This document shows, one piece after another, positions 57,163-63,354 of a stretch of 63,354 nucleotides of DNA; the first letter of the stretch is position 1; every line of letters starts with the position of its first letter. The position numbers were made by a program, and so were the translations under genes. Source of the stretch: Candidatus Rokuibacteriota bacterium. Lineage in GTDB: Bacteria > Methylomirabilota > Methylomirabilia > Rokubacteriales > CSP1-6. The stretch is taken from NCBI GenBank assembly GCA_016179965.1, contig JACPCF010000025.1, positions 1 through 63,354 on the forward strand. Direction: 5' to 3'. The notes beneath the pieces are model-generated. The model saw only the letters and a program-made list of their open reading frames with translations, did not search any database and was not told where the DNA came from.

Positions 57163-58323
57163 ATGGGCATGTGGATCGGGCGGGGGCGCAAGGCCAGGAT
57201 CGCGTACGGCTTCGACGACATCGCCCTGGTGCCGGGAGCCGTCACCGTGAACTCCAACGAAGTCGATATCGCGTGGGAACTCTGCGGCCGGCGCTTCGAC
57301 ATTCCGATCATCGCCGCGGCCATGGACGGCGTCGTGGGCCCCCGCCTCGCCATCGAGATGGGACGCCTGGGCGGTCTGGCGGTGCTGAACCTCGAGGGGA
57401 TCCAGACGCGGTACGAGAACCCCGATGAGGTGCTCGACCACATCGTGGCGGCCAGCCTCGACGAGGCGACCCGCATCATCCAGGGGATCTACGGTGAGCC
57501 CATCAAGGAGGAGCTGATCCACAAGCGGCTCAGCCTGATCAAGAAGGGCGGCGGCCCCGCCGTGGTCTCCTCCATCCCCCAGCGCGCCGAGCGCTTCGCC
57601 AAGATCGCCGAGGAGGCGGGGGCCGACATCTTCGTCGTGCAGTCCACCGTCACGACCGCCCGCCACCTCGCCACCGAGTACACCCCGCTCGACTTCAGCA
57701 GGCTGAAGAAGAACCTCTCGATCCCGCTGATCGTCGGCAACTGCGTGACCTACGAGGCCTGCCTCGAGCTGATGCAGTGCGGGGTTGACGCGCTGCTCAT
57801 TGGCGTGGGGCCGGGCGCTGCCTGTACCAGCCGCGAGGTCCTCGGGCTCGGCGTCCCCCAGGTGACCGCGACCGTGGATTCGGCGGCGGCCCGCGACTTC
57901 CACTACAAGCAGACCGGGCGCTACGTGCCCATCATCACCGACGGCGGGATGACCACCGGGGGCGACATCTGCAAGGCCCTCGCCGCGGGGGCGGACGCCG
58001 TGATGATCGGCTCGGCGTTCGCGCGCGCGGAAGAGGCCCCCGGGCGCGGTTACCACTGGGGCATGGCGACGCCCCACCAGAACCTGCCGCGCGGCACCCG
58101 GATCCGCGTGGGCGTGACGGGGCCGCTCGAGCAGATCCTCTTCGGGCCCGCCTTCACCGACGACGGCACCCAGAACCTCGTGGGGGCCATTCGGACCTGC
58201 ATGGGATCCGTCGGCGCCCGCAACATCCGCGAGCTCCAGCTCACCGAGCTCATCATCGCTCCGGCCATCAAGACTGAGGGGAAAGTCTTCCAACGCGCGC
58301 AGAAGCTGGGGCTGCCCAAGTAG
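57163..58323 (+). CDS. GuaB3-type IMP dehydrogenase family protein
   Basis: 386 residues from ATG 57163. A (beta/alpha)8 barrel of the IMPDH/GMPR family without CBS domains. [20 protein letters not shown] is the N-terminus, [36 protein letters not shown] follows, and the catalytic Cys lies in [44 protein letters not shown] binds phosphate. The sequence fits the GuaB3 group known from Actinobacteria and cyanobacteria rather than canonical GuaB. Directly upstream of guaA, so it probably supplies XMP or acts on GMP (substrate not proven). Confidence 0.88.
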   Translation: MGMWIGRGRKARIAYGFDDIALVPGAVTVNSNEVDIAWELCGRRFDIPIIAAAMDGVVGPRLAIEMGRLGGLAVLNLEGIQTRYENPDEVLDHIVAASLDEATRIIQGIYGEPIKEELIHKRLSLIKKGGGPAVVSSIPQRAERFAKIAEEAGADIFVVQSTVTTARHLATEYTPLDFSRLKKNLSIPLIVGNCVTYEACLELMQCGVDALLIGVGPGAACTSREVLGLGVPQVTATVDSAAARDFHYKQTGRYVPIITDGGMTTGGDICKALAAGADAVMIGSAFARAEEAPGRGYHWGMATPHQNLPRGTRIRVGVTGPLEQILFGPAFTDDGTQNLVGAIRTCMGSVGARNIRELQLTELIIAPAIKTEGKVFQRAQKLGLPK

Positions 58324-58346
58324 TCAACCGGCGACCATGGCCGGTA

Positions 58347-59888
58347 ATGGATAAGATCGCTGTCCTCGATTTTGGCTCCCAGTACACCCAGCTGATCGCC
58401 CGCCGCATCCGCGAGCTCTCCGTCTACTCCGAGATCTTCTCCTGCCTCCACCCGCTCGACGACATCCTCGCGGGCGGCTACAAGGGGATCGTCCTGTCCG
58501 GGGGCCCTTCCAGCGTCTACGAGGATGGCGCCCCGCTCCCGCCGCGGAAGCTCTTCGAGGCGGACATCCCGATCCTCGGCATCTGCTACGGGATGCAGGC
58601 CATGGCCTACCTCCTTGGAGGACACGTGATCCCGGCCGAGCGGAGGGAGTACGGGGCGGCCGACCTCCGCCTCGAGGGGAGCGAAGGCCTCTTCGACGGC
58701 GTGAGGCCGGAGCACGGCGACCGGATCCGGGTCTGGATGAGCCACGGCGACACGGTGTTGAAGCCGCCCAGGGGGTTCGTGACCCTCGGCTCCACCGACA
58801 ACTGCCCCGTCGCGGCGATGGCCGACCCCAAGCGCCGCCGCTACGCCGTCCAGTTTCACCCCGAGGTCGTCCACACCCCGCAGGGGAAGACGATCCTCCA
58901 GAACTTCGTCGCCCTCTCGGAGGCCAACCCCACCTGGTCCATGGCCTCCTTCATCGACGCGGCCGTGGAGGCGATCCGGCACACGGTGGGGAGCGAGCGG
59001 GTCCTCTGCGCGCTCTCCGGCGGCGTGGACTCCGCCGTGGTCGCGGTCCTCGTCCACCGGGCGGTGGGCGACCAGCTCACGTGCGTCTTCGTTGACAACG
59101 GGGTCTTGCGCAAAGGTGAAGCCGCGTCAGTAGTCCACACCTTTCGGGACCACTTCAAGATCAACCTCGTGCACGTGGACGCGTCCAAGCGCTTCCTCCA
59201 GCAGCTCAGCGGGGTGGCCGACCCGGAGCTCAAGCGCAAGCGCATCGGCGCCGAGTTCATCGCCGTGTTCGAGGAGGAGGCCCGCAAGCTGGGCGAGATC
59301 CCCTGGCTCGCCCAAGGGACGCTCTATCCCGACGTCATCGAGTCGGTCTCCTTTCGGGGGCCGTCGGCGACCATCAAAACGCACCATAACGTCGGGGGCT
59401 TGCCGACCACCATGAGGTTCAAGCTCCTGGAACCCCTGCGCGAGCTCTTCAAGGACGAGGTGCGCCAGTTGGGCGAGCTCCTCGGGCTCCCGCCCGAGAT
59501 CGTCTGGCGGCAGCCGTTCCCCGGCCCGGGCCTGGCCATCCGGATCCTGGGGGAGGTGACCGAGGACCGGCTCGAGCTGCTGCGCGAGGCCGACGCCATC
59601 GTCCAGGAGGAGGTGCGGCGCGCCGGGCTCGAGCGGGAGCTCTGGCAGGCCTTCGCGGTGCTCCTGCCGGTCAAGACGGTGGGGGTGATGGGGGACTTCC
59701 GCACCTATGCCCAGGTGATCGCCCTGCGCGCGGTCATGAGCCAGGACGCCATGACCGCAGACTGGGCGCGGCTGCCGTACGAGCTGCTGGGGCGGATCTC
59801 GAACCGCATCATCAACGAGGTGAAGGGCGTCAACCGGGTCGTCTTCGACATCTCCTCGAAGCCCCCGAGCACCATCGAGTGGGAGTGA
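58347..59888 (+). CDS. guaA: GMP synthase (glutamine-hydrolysing)
   Basis: 513 residues. Converts XMP to GMP. The N-terminal class I glutaminase has [20 protein letters not shown], nucleophile Cys in [17 protein letters not shown] and the VQFHPEV histidine-glutamate. The ATP pyrophosphatase has the P-loop [21 protein letters not shown] and [13 protein letters not shown]. The dimerisation domain has [16 protein letters not shown] and ends in [11 protein letters not shown]. Complete. It lies 23 bases after the GuaB3-type gene. Confidence 0.98.
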   Translation: MDKIAVLDFGSQYTQLIARRIRELSVYSEIFSCLHPLDDILAGGYKGIVLSGGPSSVYEDGAPLPPRKLFEADIPILGICYGMQAMAYLLGGHVIPAERREYGAADLRLEGSEGLFDGVRPEHGDRIRVWMSHGDTVLKPPRGFVTLGSTDNCPVAAMADPKRRRYAVQFHPEVVHTPQGKTILQNFVALSEANPTWSMASFIDAAVEAIRHTVGSERVLCALSGGVDSAVVAVLVHRAVGDQLTCVFVDNGVLRKGEAASVVHTFRDHFKINLVHVDASKRFLQQLSGVADPELKRKRIGAEFIAVFEEEARKLGEIPWLAQGTLYPDVIESVSFRGPSATIKTHHNVGGLPTTMRFKLLEPLRELFKDEVRQLGELLGLPPEIVWRQPFPGPGLAIRILGEVTEDRLELLREADAIVQEEVRRAGLERELWQAFAVLLPVKTVGVMGDFRTYAQVIALRAVMSQDAMTADWARLPYELLGRISNRIINEVKGVNRVVFDISSKPPSTIEWE

Positions 59889-59889
59889 C

Positions 59890-60210
59890 GTGACCACCCG
59901 GCACGAGATCGAGGACATCGTCAAGCGGATCGCCGAGGGGTATCAGCCCCTGAAGGTGATCCTCTTCGGGTCCTACGCCTACGGCGAGCCAACGCCAGAC
60001 AGCGACATCGACCTTTTGATCGTGAAGGACACGTCGGAGCGGTTCATTGATCGCTGGGTGGCGGTGAGGGAATTGATCGCGGACCCCGCACGGCGCATTC
60101 CGGTGGAGCCGATCGTTGTGACCCCCGACGAGCTACAGCGCCGTCTCGCCGGGGGGGATCAGTTCTTCCAGGAGATCATCGCCCGCGGGAAACTCCTCTA
60201 TGCCGGGTGA
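59890..60210 (+). CDS. MNT-type nucleotidyltransferase (antitoxin-like)
   Basis: 106 residues, minimal nucleotidyltransferase. The active site is VILFGSYAYGEPTPDSDIDLLIV, with GSxxxG and DxD. GTG 59890 starts one base after the guaA stop. It overlaps the HEPN gene by 11 bases. Such MNT-HEPN pairs are candidate toxin-antitoxin systems in which MNT modifies HEPN. Its insertion between guaA and dnaE is unusual. Confidence 0.9.
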   Translation: MTTRHEIEDIVKRIAEGYQPLKVILFGSYAYGEPTPDSDIDLLIVKDTSERFIDRWVAVRELIADPARRIPVEPIVVTPDELQRRLAGGDQFFQEIIARGKLLYAG

Positions 60211-60568
60211 GGAATCCCACTATGCGAGGGATTGGCGGCGCATCGGCCATGCCCTGGAGGACGGTGACCCCGAAGAGGCCGGATTTTGGCTCCAGCAGGC
60301 CCTTGAGAAATTCCTGAAAGCGTACCTCTTGTCCAAGGGCTGGAGTCTCAGGAAAGTGCACGACCTGGAGGTCCTGGTGAACGAAGCCGCCGTGTACATG
60401 CCGGATGTGGCGCGTTATGCGAAGGCTTGCCGGAAGATCAGCGGTTACTACGTCGCCGAACGATATCCGCTCCTGGACTCCCTCCAGCCGACGGTGGAGG
60501 AGGTGTCTCGCTCGAGGGAGGAGGTCACCGGGCTGGTGGAATTCATCCGCCGGGAGTGCGGGAAATGA
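60200..60568 (+). CDS. HEPN domain protein (partner of the MNT gene)
   Basis: 122 residues, all helical. The region AGFWLQQALEKFLKAYLLSKGWSLRKVHDLEVLVNEAA is typical of the HEPN family (KxxHDL). The RNase motif Rx4-6H of active HEPN toxins is not clearly present, so activity is uncertain. A terminal helix REEVTGLVEFIRREC ends it. The stop overlaps the start of dnaE (ATGA), so this pair is translationally coupled to the replicative polymerase gene. Confidence 0.88.
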   Translation: MPGEESHYARDWRRIGHALEDGDPEEAGFWLQQALEKFLKAYLLSKGWSLRKVHDLEVLVNEAAVYMPDVARYAKACRKISGYYVAERYPLLDSLQPTVEEVSRSREEVTGLVEFIRRECGK

Positions 60569-63354
60569 CCCATTCGGACTTCGTCCACCTGCACGTTCAC
60601 TCGGAGTACAGCCTCCTGGACGGGGCGAGCCACCTGGACAAGCTCGTCGCCCGGGCCAAGGAGCTCCGCTTCCCCGCGCTGGCCCTCACGGATCACGGCA
60701 ATCTCTTCGGGGCGGTGGACTTCTACCTGGCCTGCCAGAAGGCGGGGATCAAGCCGCTCCTCGGCGCCGAGCTCTACGTCGCGCCGGGGAGCCGGTTCGA
60801 GCGGGCCAACCTGGACGGCTCCTACGAAGGAGCCAACCACTGCACCGTCCTGGCGAGGAACCGGGAGGGGTACAAGAACCTCATCAAGCTCGTCTCTAAA
60901 GCGTACCTTGAAGGCTTCTACTATAAGCCCCGGGTAGATAAGGAGCTTTTGGCCCAGCATTCCGACGGTCTCCTGGTCCTGTCCGGGTGCCTGAACTCTG
61001 AGGTCTCGCGGCTCCTGGCCGGGGGCGAGGAGGACAAGGCCCGGCAGGTGGCCGGCTGGTTCCAGGAGGTGTTCGGCAAGGACTACTACTTCATGGAGGT
61101 TCAGTCCCACGGGCTCCCTGAGCAGGCTCGGGTGACGGAGGCCACGGTCAGGATCGCCGCAGCCATCGGCGCCCCCGTGGCCGGCACGAACGACGCCCAC
61201 TACCTCGAGGCCGCCCACGCGCGGGCTCACGAGGCGCTCCTCTGCATCCAGACCGGGACCGCGATGCGGGACCCGAACCGCTGGCGTTTCGCCAGCGACC
61301 AGTTCTACCTGAAGTCCGCCGAGGAGATGCAGCGGGTCTTCGCGGACCTGCCGGAGGCCTGCCGCCATACTCTGGCGGTTGCGGAACGCTGCAATCTTGA
61401 GTTGAGCTTCGGCCAGTTCCACCTCCCGCGGTACCAGGTGCCCGAGGGGCACACGCTCGAGAGTTACCTGACGCAGCTCGCCACTGAGGGCCTGCGTCAG
61501 CGCTACGGCCCGGCGCCCCCCGACGCCGTGGTCGAGCGGCTCGAGCAGGAGCTGGCCGTCATCGAGAAGATGGGCTTCGCGGGCTACTTCCTCGTGGTGT
61601 GGGACTTCATCCGCTACGCCAAGGCCCAGGGGATCGCCGTGGGGCCGGGGCGCGGCTCCTCCGCCGGCTCGCTGGTGGCCTACGCGCTCGGAATCACCAA
61701 CATCGACCCGATCCGGTACGGGCTCCTGTTCGAGCGGTTTCTCAACCCCGAGAGGATCTCGATGCCCGATATGGACATCGACTTCGCCGACGACCGGCGC
61801 GACGAGGTCATCGAGTACGTTGCCCAGAAGTACGGCAGGGGGAACGTCGCCCAGATCATCACCTTCGGCACTCTCGGGGCCAAGGCTGCCATCCGAGATG
61901 TCGGCCGCGTCCTCGGAATGCCCTACAACGAGGTGGACCGGATCGCCAAGCTCGTCCCCGCGTTCCCGCTCAACATCACCCTGGACGAGGCCCTTTCGCA
62001 GTCTCCGGCGCTGGCCGAGGCGATCAGGAGCCAGCCCGAGCTCGCCGAGCTCTGGGAGATCGCCAAGTCGCTGGAGGGGCTCACCCGCCACGCCTCCAAG
62101 CACGCCGCGGGCGTGGTGATCTCGGACGAGCCGCTGATCGAGCACGTCCCCCTCTACAAGGACCCGAAGCGGAACGAGGTGGTCACCGGCTACGCCATGG
62201 GGCCCATCGAGAAGATCGGCCTCCTGAAGATGGACTTCCTCGGCCTCCGCACGCTGACCGTCCTCGCCAACACCGCCCGGCTGGTGGCGGAAGCGACCGG
62301 GAAACCGGTGGACCTGGACGCGATCCCCTTCGACGACCCGAAGAGCTACCAGCTCCTGTCGGAGGGCAAGACCTTCGGCGTCTTCCAGCTGGAGTCTGGG
62401 GGCATGCGCGAGCACCTGAAGAGCCTCAAGCCCGAGCGGCTGGAAGACGTCATCGCCATGGTGTCCCTCTACCGGCCCGGCCCCATGGATCTCATCCCCG
62501 ACTACATCAACCGGAAGCACGGCCGGGCCAAGATCACCTACGAGCACCCGCTGATGGAGAAGTATCTGCGGGAGACGTACGGGATCATGGTCTACCAGGA
62601 GAGCGTGATGCAGATCGCCTCGGAGATGGCCGGCTTCACGATGGGCGAGGCCGACATCCTCCGGCGCGCCATGGGGAAGAAGGACCGGGAGCTGATGGCC
62701 AAGCAGCGGGCCAAGTTCATCGAGGGGGCGAAGGGCCGAGGCATCCCGGAGCGGAAGGCGGAGAAGATCTTCGACCTCATGGAGAAGTTCGCGGGGTACG
62801 GTTTCAACAAGTGCCTGAGAGGTGACGCCCTTATCGAGCTGGCAGACGGCACCGTGAAGCCGATCACCGAGGTCCGCACCGGCGACCTCGTCCTGACGAA
62901 GGACGGCCCCTTCAGGGCCCTCGGTGTCCGGCCGAGCGGCGTCAGAAAGGTCGGACGGCTTCGCCTCGCAGACGGGATGGAGGTGCACTGCACTCCCGAC
63001 CATCCGGTCTTCACCCAGCGTGGGTGGGTGAATGCGGAGGACCTGGCCGCCGACGACTTCGTGGCCGTGGCGCGCCATCTTTCTCCGCCCGGGACCGCTG
63101 ACGTGATCCCGCTGGCCCTCTGCCGGGACCCCCTTCGAGAGGCGATCCTCAAGCGTTTTGCGAGTTTGAGCGCTGGCTGTCGCGAACTAGGTGTGGCGTA
63201 TGGCCTCGTATACCGAGACAGCCAGAAGCGAGGAATCCGCCGGGACACACTCGAATACGTCGCCGAGCGGCTCGATTCCCCCGAGCTTCACGCGCTCGTT
63301 GATCCCCTCATTGGCTGGTCGAGGCCCAAGAAGTTCGCCCCCCAGGGCTTCGAG
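60565..63354 (+). CDS. dnaE: DNA polymerase III alpha subunit, intein-interrupted, 3' partial
   Basis: Replicative polymerase. Absent from the ORF track because it has no stop in the window. The start ATG 60565 gives THSDFVHLHVHSEYSLLDGASHLDKLV (PHP domain), then LTDHGNLFGAVDFY. The polymerase core has GPGRGSSAGSLVAYALGITNIDP and the catalytic Asps in PDMDIDFADDRRDEVIEYV. HASKHAAGVVIS, FQLESGGMREHLK, SLYRPGPMDLIPDYI and YGIMVYQESVMQIA follow. 749 extein residues precede the intein, which interrupts the conserved GYGFNK/SH site. The remaining C-terminal part is outside. Confidence 0.97.
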   Translation, partial: MTHSDFVHLHVHSEYSLLDGASHLDKLVARAKELRFPALALTDHGNLFGAVDFYLACQKAGIKPLLGAELYVAPGSRFERANLDGSYEGANHCTVLARNREGYKNLIKLVSKAYLEGFYYKPRVDKELLAQHSDGLLVLSGCLNSEVSRLLAGGEEDKARQVAGWFQEVFGKDYYFMEVQSHGLPEQARVTEATVRIAAAIGAPVAGTNDAHYLEAAHARAHEALLCIQTGTAMRDPNRWRFASDQFYLKSAEEMQRVFADLPEACRHTLAVAERCNLELSFGQFHLPRYQVPEGHTLESYLTQLATEGLRQRYGPAPPDAVVERLEQELAVIEKMGFAGYFLVVWDFIRYAKAQGIAVGPGRGSSAGSLVAYALGITNIDPIRYGLLFERFLNPERISMPDMDIDFADDRRDEVIEYVAQKYGRGNVAQIITFGTLGAKAAIRDVGRVLGMPYNEVDRIAKLVPAFPLNITLDEALSQSPALAEAIRSQPELAELWEIAKSLEGLTRHASKHAAGVVISDEPLIEHVPLYKDPKRNEVVTGYAMGPIEKIGLLKMDFLGLRTLTVLANTARLVAEATGKPVDLDAIPFDDPKSYQLLSEGKTFGVFQLESGGMREHLKSLKPERLEDVIAMVSLYRPGPMDLIPDYINRKHGRAKITYEHPLMEKYLRETYGIMVYQESVMQIASEMAGFTMGEADILRRAMGKKDRELMAKQRAKFIEGAKGRGIPERKAEKIFDLMEKFAGYGFNKCLRGDALIELADGTVKPITEVRTGDLVLTKDGPFRALGVRPSGVRKVGRLRLADGMEVHCTPDHPVFTQRGWVNAEDLAADDFVAVARHLSPPGTADVIPLALCRDPLREAILKRFASLSAGCRELGVAYGLVYRDSQKRGIRRDTLEYVAERLDSPELHALVDPLIGWSRPKKFAPQGFE
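62812..63354 (+). mobile_element. Intein in DnaE (N-terminal part, runs off the window)
   Basis: Starts CLRGDALIELADG (block A, Cys1) directly after KFAGYGFNK and has block B VHCTPDHPVFTQRGW near residue 60. 181 residues are visible, without a recognisable LAGLIDADG motif yet. The normal extein residue after GFNK is Ser (GFNKSHSAAY), so the +1 residue should be Ser. As in nrdJ, the intein uses more A/T at third positions than the extein. Confidence 0.92.

Noticed and set aside
59890-60568. MNT-HEPN pair as part of a larger defence island
   Set aside because: Both neighbours are housekeeping genes and no other defence gene is present.
60448-63078. 876-residue minus-strand ORF over dnaE
   Set aside because: Opposite strand of the complete DnaE PHP and polymerase motifs. 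The real gene was missed by the track because it has no stop in the window.

Overview
The window is a dense, high-GC (about two thirds G+C by eye) chromosomal segment from a Gram-negative-type (diderm) bacterium. It carries lipopolysaccharide and KDO genes (kdsA, kdsD, lptC-lptA-lptB, a fused lptF-lptG, an LptE-like lipoprotein), sigma-54, c-type cytochromes, a B12-dependent (class II) ribonucleotide reductase and a UPF0182 membrane protein. This mix, the base composition and many GC-rich palindromic repeats would fit an uncultivated lineage such as Rokubacteria/Methylomirabilota (NC10). That placement is an inference from gene content only. Several conserved genes contain deletions or frameshifts (leuS, murJ, an NCS2-like permease), so assembly errors in a metagenome-type sequence are possible. 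Both window ends lie inside intein-interrupted genes.

Layout. 1-5.9 kb: 3' part of nrdJ, containing the end of one intein and three complete LAGLIDADG inteins. 6-8 kb: two small hypotheticals and a broken NCS2/AzgA-like permease. 8-10.4 kb: CBS protein, FprA-type ferredoxin/adrenodoxin reductase, monoheme cytochrome c. 10.4-15 kb: hybrid GAF-GAF histidine kinase, Ppx/GppA phosphatase without a canonical start codon, proline dehydrogenase. 15-20 kb: four-TM protein, HNH endonuclease, uvrB, uvrC. 20-23 kb: three paralogous small secreted proteins around a cupredoxin and a nucleotidyl cyclase with a heme-c sensor, with a duplicated intergenic block. 23-30.3 kb: leuS-lptE-holA, a ceramidase-like gene, rpsT (minus strand) and murJ. 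30.4-43.7 kb: xerD, CBS-CCA nucleotidyltransferase, pyrG, kdsA, kdsD, lptCAB, rpoN, hpf, rapZ and a GH57 glucanotransferase. 43.8-49.2 kb: metK, ahcY and UPF0182. 49.3-52.7 kb: fused lptF-lptG (minus strand) and a divergent secreted protein. 52.8-60.6 kb: valS, birA between inverted repeats, coaX, guaB3-type dehydrogenase, guaA and an MNT-HEPN pair. 60.6 kb to the end: dnaE, interrupted by a fifth intein that runs off the window.

How the genes work together. KdsD and KdsA make KDO, and LptB, LptC, LptA, the LptF-LptG fusion and LptE form most of an LPS transport chain. MetK and AhcY are the two enzymes of S-adenosylmethionine use and recovery. The IMP dehydrogenase-like protein and GuaA make GMP, PyrG makes CTP and NrdJ makes dNTPs for DnaE and HolA. 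UvrB, UvrC and possibly the HNH nuclease act in DNA repair. RpoN, HPF and RapZ form the familiar sigma-54/LPS supercluster. The least familiar part is the 20-23 kb cluster, which looks like an envelope redox- or copper-linked second-messenger module and is the best candidate for an undescribed system. The strongest molecular oddity is the insertion of two inteins exactly before the two neighbouring catalytic cysteines of NrdJ.

No tRNA, rRNA, CRISPR array or complete insertion sequence was seen, and no gene-free stretch exceeds 300 bases.
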